64,000 nucleotides of DNA from Sphingomonas sp. GM_Shp_1 (GTDB taxonomy: Bacteria > Pseudomonadota > Alphaproteobacteria > Sphingomonadales > Sphingomonadaceae). Shown here one piece after another: positions 34,472 to 42,613 of this stretch (the stretch's first letter is position 1; every line of letters starts with the position of its first letter). Location: positions 62,001 to 126,000 of the forward strand of contig NZ_JALNUR010000005.1 of NCBI RefSeq assembly GCF_026540895.1. The letters run 5' to 3'. A model generated the notes under the pieces. The model was not told the DNA's origin and searched no databases. It saw only the letters and a program-made list of their open reading frames with translations. Position numbers and translations under genes: made by a program.

Positions 34472-35398
34472 ATGGATCTGCGGCAGCTTCGCTACTTCGT
34501 CACCGTCGCCGCCGAGCGGAATTTCAACCGCGCGGCCGAGCGGCTGCATATGGCGCAGCCCCCGCTCAGCCGGTCGATCCAGCAACTGGAGGCGGAGGTC
34601 GGCGCGACGCTGATCGACCGGACCAGCCGCCCGCTCGCGCTGACCCCGATGGGACAGTTGTTCCACGATCAGGCGGTGCAGGTGCTGAGGCGGGTGGACG
34701 ACATGCGGACGATGATGGACGCCGCGATCGCGACCGACCGGCGGCGCTTCACCATCGGTTTCGTCGCTTCCACCATCTATGCGCGCCTGCCCGCCCTGAT
34801 CCGCGAGTTCCGGGCGGAGATGCCCGATGTCGAACTGACGCTGGTCGAAAGCCCGACGCTGGACCAGATCGCGGCGCTGAAGGAAGGGCGGATCGATATC
34901 GGTTTCGGGCGTATTCGTTTCGATGACCCGGCGGTGCGGCGCACCGTGCTTCGCCGCGAGTCGCTCGTCGCGGCGGTGCCGATGGGAAGCGCTTTGGGGC
35001 GGGACGGCGCGCCGGTGTCGCTGTCGGCGCTGGCGCGCGAAAAGCTGGTTCTCTACCCTAGCGCGCCGCGCCCCAGCTATGCCGATCAGGTCCTGTCGCT
35101 GTTCCACGACAACGGCCTCAGCCCAGACCGTATCGTCGAGGCGCGCGAGTTGCAGATCGCCATCGGCCTGGTCGCGGCGGAAGAAGGCGTGGCGGTGATC
35201 CCGGAGTCGGTGCGCAAGGCGCGGACCGAGGATGTGCGCTATCTCGAACTGGTCGAACCCGCCCATTCGCCGATCATCATGAGCCACCGGGTCGGCGACG
35301 CCTCGCCCGAACTGCGTGCCTTTCTGCGGATCATTGCGCGCAAATATACCGACTGGGGCTATGGGGTGCCCGAAGCGCTGCTGGCGGATCGCGAATAA
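34472..35398 (+). CDS. catR: LysR-family regulator, CatR/BenM-like (first of two paralogues)
   Basis: The start at 34472 (MDLRQLRYFVTVA) is the normal LysR start; the frame is open upstream through the promoter. The 308-residue protein has an N-terminal winged helix-turn-helix (FNRAAERLHMAQPPLSRSIQQLE) and a periplasmic-binding-like effector domain. The segment FTIGFVASTIYARLPALIREFR, ending GFGRIRF, is typical of the CatM/BenM/CatR group. It probably senses cis,cis-muconate and activates the divergent catB operon through the ATAC-N7-GTAT site. The next gene is a close paralogue. Confidence 0.9.
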   Translation: MDLRQLRYFVTVAAERNFNRAAERLHMAQPPLSRSIQQLEAEVGATLIDRTSRPLALTPMGQLFHDQAVQVLRRVDDMRTMMDAAIATDRRRFTIGFVASTIYARLPALIREFRAEMPDVELTLVESPTLDQIAALKEGRIDIGFGRIRFDDPAVRRTVLRRESLVAAVPMGSALGRDGAPVSLSALAREKLVLYPSAPRPSYADQVLSLFHDNGLSPDRIVEARELQIAIGLVAAEEGVAVIPESVRKARTEDVRYLELVEPAHSPIIMSHRVGDASPELRAFLRIIARKYTDWGYGVPEALLADRE

Positions 35399-35436
35399 CG
35401 TGCCGTCGACACGCTGACCTGGGAGAGGACGAGAGG

Positions 35437-36375
35437 ATGGACATAAGGCAGCTGCGCTATTTCGTGACCGTCGCGCAGGAAGGCAATTTCACCCGCGCCG
35501 CCGAGCGTCTCCACATCGCCCAGCCGCCGCTTAGCCGCCAGATTCAGCAGATCGAGGAACGGGTCGGCGCGACCCTGATCGACCGCTCCGCCAAGCCGCT
35601 GCGGCTGACGCCGATCGGCCATCTCGTCTATGATCAGGCGATCAGCATCCTGGCCCGCATGGCCGATATGGATGCGATGATCGCGAAGGCCGTGGTGTCG
35701 CAGAAGCGGCGCTTCGCGATCGGCTTCGTCGCCTCCACCATCTATTCGCGCCTGCCCGCGATCATCCGCGCCTATCGGGAGGCGATGCCCTCGGTCGACC
35801 TGTCGCTGATCGAAGGCGGTACGCTGTCGCAGATCGCCGCGCTGAAGGAAGGGCGGATCGATGTCGGCTTCGGGCGTATCCGGTTCGAGGATGATGCCGT
35901 GGCGCGCGTGGTGCTGCGCGAGGAGCCGCTGATCGTGGCCCTCCCGGCCTCGCATCCGCTGGCGGCGGGCGGGCCGGTGTCGTTGACGGCGCTGGCGACG
36001 GACCCGCTGATCCTCTACCCCAATGCGCCGCGCCCGAGCTATGCCGATCAGGTGGTCGGGCACTTCCACGACCTGGGCGTCACCCCGCTGATCGCCCATG
36101 AGGTCAGCGAGTTGCAGATCGCGATCGGGCTGGTTGCGGCGGGGGAGGGGTTCTGCATCGTCCCCGCCTCGGTCCGCCGGTCGCGGGTCGACGGCGTCCG
36201 TTACCGCCAACTGGTCGAGCGGGTGGCCTCGCCGATCATCATGAGCTTTCGCAAGGACGACCGTTCGCCCGAACTCCACGCCATGGCGGCGGTGATCCGC
36301 GAGCGATATGGCGCGTGGGATTATCCGGTTCCCGACGCGATCCTGCGCATGACCGACCAGGGGGAGGCCGGCTGA
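35437..36375 (+). CDS. LysR-family regulator, CatR/BenM-like (second paralogue)
   Basis: This 312-residue protein is strongly similar to the preceding one along its whole length (shared FVASTIYxRLPA, IAALKEGRID, GFGRIRF, APRPSYADQV, ELQIAIGLVAA). GGGAGAGGACGAGAGG precedes the ATG. Tandem duplication followed by division of labour is the likely origin. One may sense muconate, the other benzoate or another aromatic, as BenM and CatM do in Acinetobacter. It sits just before the OmpW-esterase-salicylate hydroxylase operon. The conserved leader there contains a LysR box, so that operon and the benzyl-alcohol operon are candidate targets. Confidence 0.88.
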   Translation: MDIRQLRYFVTVAQEGNFTRAAERLHIAQPPLSRQIQQIEERVGATLIDRSAKPLRLTPIGHLVYDQAISILARMADMDAMIAKAVVSQKRRFAIGFVASTIYSRLPAIIRAYREAMPSVDLSLIEGGTLSQIAALKEGRIDVGFGRIRFEDDAVARVVLREEPLIVALPASHPLAAGGPVSLTALATDPLILYPNAPRPSYADQVVGHFHDLGVTPLIAHEVSELQIAIGLVAAGEGFCIVPASVRRSRVDGVRYRQLVERVASPIIMSFRKDDRSPELHAMAAVIRERYGAWDYPVPDAILRMTDQGEAG

Positions 36376-36383
36376 GCCCGCCC

Positions 36384-36527
36384 AACCTTTCGGGTATGGC
36401 GATCATATGGAGTTGGTGTTGGACGTGCGTGACGCGTCCCGACATTCTGCCCCCACGAAAGCGAAATCGCTTCGGGACAAGTCGCACGACAGATCGCGAC
36501 TGCAGATGGAGAGGAAGCGGAAAATGG
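36384..36527 (+). promoter_or_regulatory. Conserved promoter/leader element, copy B (ahead of OmpW-like gene)
   Basis: This is the counterpart of 22023-22163. TAT-N7-ATA lies at 36395-36407, GTTGGTGTTGGACG follows, then a stem GGACG/CGTCC, CCCGACAT, CACGACAG and TGGAGAGGAAGCGGA, the ribosome site of the OmpW-like gene. A small stem AAGCG-AAAT-CGCTT replaces the AAGC-GAAA-GCTT of the other copy, so pairing is kept while sequence differs. Confidence 0.55.
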
Positions 36528-37231
36528 CTTCTATATCATATCGATATTGGATCGGGCGGCGGAAGGGCCGCGTCTTGGCAGGGCTTGCCGGACTGTGCCT
36601 GATGCTGCCCATGGCGGCGCAGGCCCAGCAGTCGACAGACGGCAAGGAGCGGCGCTTCTATGTCCGGCTCGGCGCAGCGCGCATCATGTTCGATGAAAAG
36701 GCCGATGTGAAGCTGGCGGGGCAGACCCTGCCGGGTGCGAATGCGACCGCGTCGAACAACAACGGTATCAGCCTCGATATCGGCTATTTCCTGACGCCCA
36801 ATGTGTCCGTCGCCGCCACGGTGGGCGTCCCGCCGACCAGCACGCTGACCGCGTCGGGGAGCCTCGCGGGGGCAGGCACGCTGGGCAAGGTCACCTATGG
36901 TCCGGGCCTCTATACCCTGCGCTATCATTTCGGGCGTCCGGGCGGGGTGCGGCCCTATATCGGCGGCGGCCTGAACTGGACGATCATCTTCAAGACCGAA
37001 GACGGCGTGCTGAAGGACTTCCGCACCAGCAATACCGTCGGTCCTGCGATCACGGGTGGCATCGACGTGCCGATCAACGAGCGTATTGGGGTGTTCGGTG
37101 CGGTGAGCAAGGTGTGGACCAGCACCAACGCGCGCTTCCGGCTGGATACGCCCGATGGCCTGGTGCCGGGCACCGCGTGCGTGCAGCTCAATCCCCTGAT
37201 TGCGCAGGTCGGCCTGCAATATCGCTTCTGA
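36524..37231 (+). CDS. OmpW-family outer-membrane protein
   Basis: The start at 36524 (MASISYRYWIGRR) has GGAGAGGAAGCGG upstream. The 235-residue protein has an N-terminal signal peptide ending MAAQAQQ and an eight-strand OmpW-like barrel (FYVRLGAARIMFDE, NNNGISLDIGYFLTPNVSVAATVG, GPGLYTLRYHF, RPYIGGGLNWT), ending in LQYRF. OmpW-type proteins such as AlkL or NahQ pass hydrophobic compounds through the outer membrane. Being first in an operon with an esterase and an aromatic monooxygenase, it probably admits their substrate. Confidence 0.88.
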   Translation: MASISYRYWIGRRKGRVLAGLAGLCLMLPMAAQAQQSTDGKERRFYVRLGAARIMFDEKADVKLAGQTLPGANATASNNNGISLDIGYFLTPNVSVAATVGVPPTSTLTASGSLAGAGTLGKVTYGPGLYTLRYHFGRPGGVRPYIGGGLNWTIIFKTEDGVLKDFRTSNTVGPAITGGIDVPINERIGVFGAVSKVWTSTNARFRLDTPDGLVPGTACVQLNPLIAQVGLQYRF

Positions 37232-37260
37232 TCCCCCCGGTTCGAACAGGAAGACATGTC

Positions 37261-38046
37261 ATGACCGTCACCGATATCATCCTGATCCACGGCGCCTGGA
37301 ACCGCGGCGCCTGTTACGACGCGGTCGTCCCGCTGCTCGAAGCGCGGGGCTACCGTGTTCACGCGCCGGACCTGACCGGCCATACTCCCGGCGATGGCGG
37401 CCATTTGTCGGTCGTCGACATGGAGCACTACACCCGCCCCGTCGCCGAGATCATGGCGCGGGCCGAGGGCCAGTCGATCCTGCTCGGCCACAGCATGGGC
37501 GGATCGTCCATCTCGTGGCTGGCGCAGCATCATGCCGACAAGGTCGCGGGGCTGATCTACCTCACCGCCTTCCTGACCGCGCCCGGCGTGACGCCCGAGA
37601 CGTTCGTTCTGCCCGGCGAACCCAACCGGGGTACGCCGCACGCGCTGGACCTGATCCAGCCGGTCGACGAGGGACGCGGGTTGCAGGCGGACTTCACGCG
37701 GCTGGAGCGTTTCCGCGAAGTCTTCATGGGCGACTATCCCGGCGAGGGGATGCCGCCCGCCGAGCAGTTCATCCAGACGCAGACGACCGTGCCCTTCGGC
37801 ACGGCCAACCCGATGGAGGGCCGCGCCCTGGCGATCCCGCGCCTGTATATCGAGGCGCTGGACGATGTCGCGATCCCCATCGCCGTACAGCGCCAGATGC
37901 AGAAGGAGTTCCCAGGCCCGGTCGCGGTCGTGTCGCTCCCGGCCAGCCATGCGCCCTATTACTCGATGCCCGAGCGACTGGCCGATGCGATCGCCGATTT
38001 CGCCGATGCGCCCGCCGAATATGGCCGGGCCGCCACGGCCGCCTGA
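37261..38046 (+). CDS. Alpha/beta hydrolase resembling plant methylesterases (SABP2/MES type)
   Basis: This 261-residue hydrolase has oxyanion region LIHGAWNRGACYDAVVPLLE, nucleophile elbow LLGHSMGGSS, acid in YIEALDDVAIP and histidine in LPASHAPYYSMPE. This layout is that of the plant-type methylesterase/hydroxynitrile-lyase group, which includes methyl-salicylate esterase. No signal peptide is present, so it is cytoplasmic. It lies 29 bp after the OmpW-like gene and 17 bp before a salicylate-hydroxylase-like gene, so hydrolysis of a salicylate or benzoate ester is the best guess. The substrate is inferred from context only. Confidence 0.8.
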   Translation: MTVTDIILIHGAWNRGACYDAVVPLLEARGYRVHAPDLTGHTPGDGGHLSVVDMEHYTRPVAEIMARAEGQSILLGHSMGGSSISWLAQHHADKVAGLIYLTAFLTAPGVTPETFVLPGEPNRGTPHALDLIQPVDEGRGLQADFTRLERFREVFMGDYPGEGMPPAEQFIQTQTTVPFGTANPMEGRALAIPRLYIEALDDVAIPIAVQRQMQKEFPGPVAVVSLPASHAPYYSMPERLADAIADFADAPAEYGRAATAA

Positions 38047-38063
38047 AGACAGAGGAGTCCTTC

Positions 38064-39266
38064 ATGAAGATCGCGATCATCGGCGCCGGTATCGGCGGAC
38101 TTACCCTCGCACTGGCGCTTCGGGCGCGGGGTATCGAGGCGACGCTGTACGAGCAGGCGGCGGAACTGAGCGAGATCGGCGCGGCGGTCGCCTTGTCGGC
38201 CAATGCCACCCGTGAGTTGCAAAGGCTGGGCCTGATCGACCAGCTCGAGCGGACGGGGGTCGAGCCGACCGAGCTGATCTACCGCGATGGCCTGTCCGGT
38301 GATCGCCTGGCCTCCCATGCGGTGCGCAAGGGCGGCGCCTATCGCGATCGGTTCGGCGCGCCCTATCTCGGCATCCACCGCGCCGATCTCCAGACGACGC
38401 TGGGCCGCGCAGTAGGGGTGGAGCATATCCATCTGGCCCATCGGCTGGAGCGGATCGAGCCCATGGGCGAGGGGGTGGCGCTCCATTTCGCCGGGCGCGA
38501 TCCGGTGGAGGCCGACATCGTGGTGGGCGCGGACGGTGTCCGCTCCATCACCCGGCAATGGGTCGGCGGACAGCCGTTGCGCTATTCCGGAACCAGCGCG
38601 TTTCGCGGCATCGTGCCGGTCGAGCGGCTGGACGCCTTGCCCGACCCCCAGGCCATCCAGTTCTGGATCGGCCAGGACGCCCATCTGCTGCATTATGCGA
38701 TCGGCGGCGATGGCGATCACGTCAACTTCTTCGCGGTGGTGGAGGGCCCCACCGCCTGGCCCGATCGCGGCGGTACGGTGCCGATCGAGCCCGGTGAAGC
38801 GGTGGAGGCCTTCGCCGACTGGCACCCGGCGGTTCGCCAGATGGTCGCGGCGGGCGATGTCGAACGGCGCTGGGGCCTGTTCGTCGCCCCGCCGCTTCGC
38901 CACTGGCATCGGGGGCCGGTCGTCCTGATCGGCGATGCCGTCCATGCCATGCTGCCGCATCACGGGCAGGGCGCGAATACGACGATCGAGGATGCCATCA
39001 CCCTGGCGACGATGCTTGACGGTCTGACGACGTCCAACCGCGACGCGCGCTTCGCCGCCTATCAGAAGGAGCGGGCGCTGCGCACCCGCCTCATCCAGCG
39101 CAGCTCATGGGACGCCAATCGCGCCCTCCATACCGATGCCCGCCTGCCGGATGCGATCCGGCACCGCGCGATGAACCGCTTCCCCGAACGCTATGGCTGG
39201 ATCCACAAGTTCGATGCGTCCGCTCGGTTGTCGGGTATGTCCCACGCCGGTTCCGTGCGCCCCTGA
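38064..39266 (+). CDS. FAD-dependent aromatic monooxygenase, salicylate 1-hydroxylase-like
   Basis: AGAGGAG precedes the ATG at 38064; a much longer frame runs through the esterase gene and is not used. The 400-residue class-A flavoprotein has the dinucleotide motif IIGAGIGGLTLALAL, the DG motif VVGADGVRS and the FAD ribityl motif GPVVLIGDAVHAMLPHHGQGAN. It resembles NahG and 3-hydroxybenzoate 6-hydroxylase. Given the catechol ortho-pathway beside it, decarboxylating hydroxylation of salicylate to catechol is the likely reaction. A gentisate product cannot be excluded, but no gentisate dioxygenase is in the window. Confidence 0.82.
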   Translation: MKIAIIGAGIGGLTLALALRARGIEATLYEQAAELSEIGAAVALSANATRELQRLGLIDQLERTGVEPTELIYRDGLSGDRLASHAVRKGGAYRDRFGAPYLGIHRADLQTTLGRAVGVEHIHLAHRLERIEPMGEGVALHFAGRDPVEADIVVGADGVRSITRQWVGGQPLRYSGTSAFRGIVPVERLDALPDPQAIQFWIGQDAHLLHYAIGGDGDHVNFFAVVEGPTAWPDRGGTVPIEPGEAVEAFADWHPAVRQMVAAGDVERRWGLFVAPPLRHWHRGPVVLIGDAVHAMLPHHGQGANTTIEDAITLATMLDGLTTSNRDARFAAYQKERALRTRLIQRSSWDANRALHTDARLPDAIRHRAMNRFPERYGWIHKFDASARLSGMSHAGSVRP

Positions 39267-39469
39267 CCTCTCGCGACCGGCATATGGAACCTGTGTGCCG
39301 CCCATCCAACGGGCGTGCCCGTCACGCGTCCTATGCGACACCACGAATGCGCGTGGCTTGAAATGTCCGAAAGAATGCGCGAAGACTCGGGAAACAAAAT
39401 AGCGGGATTTCACCCGCCAGGCATACGAGTGCGAACGCACCACGGGGCCGTAGAATGGGAGAGGGTCCT
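39267..39469. other. Intergenic region ahead of the TIM-barrel/GPH transporter operon
   Basis: These 203 bp have no convincing gene. They contain small hairpins such as CGGGCGTGCCCG near 39309 and GCGGGATTTCACCCGC near 39403. GGGAGAGG is the ribosome site of the next gene. A promoter is expected here, but no recognised operator, including the TAGAAC palindrome found further on, is present. Confidence 0.4.
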
Positions 39470-40243
39470 ATGTCTGCGGTCTATTCATTATCCTCGTGCA
39501 TCGAATGGCAGTTCGCCGAAGCGGGTACGCTCGACGCGCGGTTGCGCGCGGCCAAGGCGGCCGGGTTGGAACTGGCCGAGTTCCACCTCTGGCGCGACAA
39601 GCCGATCGACGCGCTGGCCACCGCGCTCGCCGAAACGGGGATGCGGCTGACCAGCCTTTGCGTCGATCCGCGCCGCTCGATCGTCGATCCGGCCGAGCGC
39701 GACGAGATGGTCGCCGCCGTTCGCGAAACCATCGCGGCCACCGCCAGGCTCGGCAAGCCCGCGCTGATCGTCGCATCGGGCTTCCGCGTCGAGGGCATGA
39801 GCGAGGCGGAGCATTTCGACAATGCGGTGGCCGCGCTGCGCGCCGCCGCCGATGCCGCCGAGGAGGCAGGCGTCATGCTTCTGCTCGAACCGCTCAATAC
39901 CCGGCTTTTCGCGACCATGTATCTGGTCAGCACCACGCTCGGCCTGGATCTGGTCGCGGCGGTGGGCAGTCCGAACCTGCGGTTGTTGTACGATGTCTGG
40001 CATAGCGCGGTGATGGGCGAGGACATGCGCGCGGTCTTGGCCGGGCGGATCCACCTGGTCGCCCATGTGCAGGTCGCCGACATTCCCGACCGCAACGAGC
40101 CTGGCACCGGAAGCCTCGATTGGCACGAGGTGACGCGGACCCTGCGCGACCTGGGCTATACCGGTGCCATCGGACTCGAATATTTCCCGACGCTGCCCAT
40201 GGAGCAATCTCTCGCCCTTTCACGAAAAGCGCTGGCCGACTGA
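39470..40243 (+). CDS. Sugar phosphate isomerase/epimerase-like TIM-barrel protein (hydroxypyruvate-isomerase-like)
   Basis: The ATG at 39470 has GGGAGAGG upstream. This 257-residue xylose-isomerase-like TIM barrel has metal-site residues in LLLEPLN, LLYDVWHS, HVQVADIPDR and IGLEYFP. Members isomerise or epimerise small sugars or keto-acids with Mn2+ or Mg2+. It leads a group with a GPH sugar transporter and two more TIM-barrel enzymes, next to a locus for C-glycosides. Handling of an oxidised (3-keto) sugar released from a glycoside is therefore plausible. The exact substrate is unknown. Confidence 0.75.
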   Translation: MSAVYSLSSCIEWQFAEAGTLDARLRAAKAAGLELAEFHLWRDKPIDALATALAETGMRLTSLCVDPRRSIVDPAERDEMVAAVRETIAATARLGKPALIVASGFRVEGMSEAEHFDNAVAALRAAADAAEEAGVMLLLEPLNTRLFATMYLVSTTLGLDLVAAVGSPNLRLLYDVWHSAVMGEDMRAVLAGRIHLVAHVQVADIPDRNEPGTGSLDWHEVTRTLRDLGYTGAIGLEYFPTLPMEQSLALSRKALAD

Positions 40244-40278
40244 CGCATATCCTCTGCTGTCCTGAACGGGTCATCGCC

Positions 40279-41580
40279 ATGAAAAAGAGTGAGTTGGGCT
40301 TCGCCGAGCGGGTCAGCTACGGCTTCGGCGACATGGGAACCAGCTTGGCCTATAATATGGCCAGCGGCTTCCTGCTTTTCTACTACACGAACGTCGTCGG
40401 CTTGCCCGCCGCCGCCGTCGGCACGGTGTTTCTGGTCGCGCGGCTGATGGATGCCGTGATCGACATTCTGGTTGGGATCGCGGTCGACAAGACGCGCTCG
40501 CGCTGGGGGCGGACGCGCATCTATTTCCTCATCATGGCGATACCCTATGCGCTGTTGACGGTCGCTGCGTTCTCGATGCCCGCCTGGAGCCAGTGGGCCC
40601 AGCTCGTCTATGCCTTCGTCACCTTCAAGGCGCTGGGCATCGTCATGTCGCTTCAGGCCATTCCCTATACCGCGCTGATGCCGATGATGACGTTGGACGG
40701 CAAGGAGCGGTTGCGGCTCTCAGGCTGGCGTTCGATCGGAACCGCGACCGGCGTGGTCCTTGGGACGGCCGCGGTCATGCCGTTGGTCGATCTGCTGGGC
40801 GGGGGCGATCAACGGCGCGGCTTCACGCTGGTGACCGCCTTGTTCGCGGTCGTGGGACTGGTCTGCACGCTGGCGCTCTTCCGCAATTGCAAGGAGCGTT
40901 ACGAGGATGACGCGCAGCCGGGCTTCGCCATCCTGCCCGTCATCGGCGAGATGGTGCGCAACCGGGCGTGGTTGGTCGTCTTCTTCCATTGCCTGCTCTA
41001 TTTCGCGCGCTTCGGCATGATGATGGCCGCCACGGCCTATTTCGCCATCGACGTGATGGGGCGACCCTGGATGATCTCGGTCATGCTGCCCGCGGTCGCC
41101 GGGATGCTGCTCCTGTCCGCCTTCGTCGCGCCTGCGATCCTGGCCCGAACGGGGCTGCGTTGCGGCACGGCCGGGGCGCTGGCGATCGCGGCCTTGTTCT
41201 TCGGCGCGCTGCCCTTCGTACAGGACGATGTGCCGCTATTCATGGGGCTTTACGTCGCCGGCTGTCTGGCGACGTCGATCACCATCACCTCGACCTATGC
41301 GATGATCGCCGAGACGGTAAATTACCACGAGGCCAAGTTCGGCGCCCGTCGCGAAGGGCTTTTGTCGGCGGGCATCAGCCTGTCCACGAAGCTGGGCATG
41401 GCGCTGGGTACGGCGGGCTTCGCCTATGTGCTGGGCGCGTTCCACTATGCGCCGGGCCATGTTACCGCCGAGGCGCGCGAGGCGATCCGGTGGACCTATA
41501 GCGGCGGCGCGGTGGCGGTGCTCATCGTCCAGACGCTGGTCGTCCTCTGCTGGCCCGGCATGACCCGGCCCAAGCCCTGA
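40279..41580 (+). CDS. GPH-family sugar/glycoside:cation symporter
   Basis: This 433-residue inner-membrane transporter of the glycoside-pentoside-hexuronide family has about 12 hydrophobic segments. Family motifs are near the N-terminus (GFAERVSYGFGDMGTSLAYNM, then ARLMDAVIDILVGIAVDKTRSRWGR) and in the middle (IPYTALMPMMTLDGKERLRLSGWRSIG). It would import a glycoside or free sugar. It lies 35 bp after one TIM-barrel gene and 41 bp before another, suggesting one operon. Confidence 0.88.
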   Translation: MKKSELGFAERVSYGFGDMGTSLAYNMASGFLLFYYTNVVGLPAAAVGTVFLVARLMDAVIDILVGIAVDKTRSRWGRTRIYFLIMAIPYALLTVAAFSMPAWSQWAQLVYAFVTFKALGIVMSLQAIPYTALMPMMTLDGKERLRLSGWRSIGTATGVVLGTAAVMPLVDLLGGGDQRRGFTLVTALFAVVGLVCTLALFRNCKERYEDDAQPGFAILPVIGEMVRNRAWLVVFFHCLLYFARFGMMMAATAYFAIDVMGRPWMISVMLPAVAGMLLLSAFVAPAILARTGLRCGTAGALAIAALFFGALPFVQDDVPLFMGLYVAGCLATSITITSTYAMIAETVNYHEAKFGARREGLLSAGISLSTKLGMALGTAGFAYVLGAFHYAPGHVTAEAREAIRWTYSGGAVAVLIVQTLVVLCWPGMTRPKP

Positions 41581-41621
41581 CCGCCCCAATTCCATGTCGC
41601 GCCGCAACGCGATCACCCAAG

Positions 41622-42593
41622 ATGATGGATACCCCCATGAACAAAGATGCGATCGCCATAAGTCTGGATTTGATCAATCGTCATTATCAGGAGCCGAACC
41701 GGAATCGGTATGAAGGCAAATATTTCTGGGAAGAACTATATCCCCTGATCAGCGCCAGCGGTTTTCATGGGATCGAGATTCCCTATGAGCCGGTCTGGCA
41801 ATTCGGTGGCCGCAGCGGCGTTCCGATGAACCGATATTGTATCAACACCAAATATGGCAGTGCCGCCGCCTATCGCGAGCGGCTTCGACAGAGCGGCATC
41901 GACCGCGTGACCGGCGTGACCTTTGATCCCAATCTGTTCATGCGGAACGACAATCTGGGCTTCTTCTTCGGTGCCAGCGGCCATTTCGCGGCGGAGGCGC
42001 TGGCCCATGCGGCCGATCTGGGCGCCGATTACTTCGCGATCAGCCCGTCCGCCTATTATGGACGCATGGCGCATCATCACCCCGATCTGGAATCCAAGAT
42101 GGAGGAGGTGGTCGAGCGGGAAACCGAGTTGCTTGAGGGGCTGGCCGCCAAGGCGGCGGAGGCGGGCGTCGATCTGGTGCTTCGCAACGAATTCTGGAGC
42201 CTGTTTCGCGGCGAGCGCATATCGACCTTGCTGGAGGCGCTGCCGGATAGCGTGAAGCTCGACGTCGATACGGCCACGCTGACGATCGCCGGTATCGCGC
42301 CTGCCGATTTCATCGCCGCGCATATCGACCGGATCGGCTGCGTGCACCTGACCGATACCGACTTCGTCGACACGACGGACAACTGGAAAAGCCCCAACCC
42401 GGAATTTCCGGCCGCGCGCGCCACCCAGGTCTTTCGTGATCCCGGAACCGGATCGGTGGATCTGAGCGGAATCGTCCAGCTTCTCGAACGACTTGGCTAT
42501 GACGGACCGGTCGTTTGCAGCGCACGCCAGACACGCGATCCGTTCCGCGCCCTGCTGCGCATTCGCGCCTTCCTCAATCAGCTTCCAAACTAA
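41622..42593 (+). CDS. TIM-barrel sugar isomerase/epimerase-like protein
   Basis: This 323-residue protein of the xylose-isomerase-like fold (FHGIEIPYEPVWQFGGRSG) has candidate metal residues in VLRNEFWSLFRG, VKLDVDTATL and VHLTDTDFVDT. The last barrel strand reads VVCSARQTRD, where an acidic metal ligand is usual, so its chemistry may differ from its neighbours. Three ATG codons (41622, 41625, 41637) compete and the ribosome site is poor. It lies 20 bp before another TIM-barrel gene. Confidence 0.7.
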   Translation: MMDTPMNKDAIAISLDLINRHYQEPNRNRYEGKYFWEELYPLISASGFHGIEIPYEPVWQFGGRSGVPMNRYCINTKYGSAAAYRERLRQSGIDRVTGVTFDPNLFMRNDNLGFFFGASGHFAAEALAHAADLGADYFAISPSAYYGRMAHHHPDLESKMEEVVERETELLEGLAAKAAEAGVDLVLRNEFWSLFRGERISTLLEALPDSVKLDVDTATLTIAGIAPADFIAAHIDRIGCVHLTDTDFVDTTDNWKSPNPEFPAARATQVFRDPGTGSVDLSGIVQLLERLGYDGPVVCSARQTRDPFRALLRIRAFLNQLPN

Positions 42594-42613
42594 GCCGGAC
42601 GGAGATTCCTGCC

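Noticed and set aside
39280..39360. Possible third copy of the duplicated leader element
   Set aside because: Only CATATGGA, ACGCGTCC and CCACGAA are shared; the LysR box, GTTGGTGTTGGACG block and ribosome-site block are missing.
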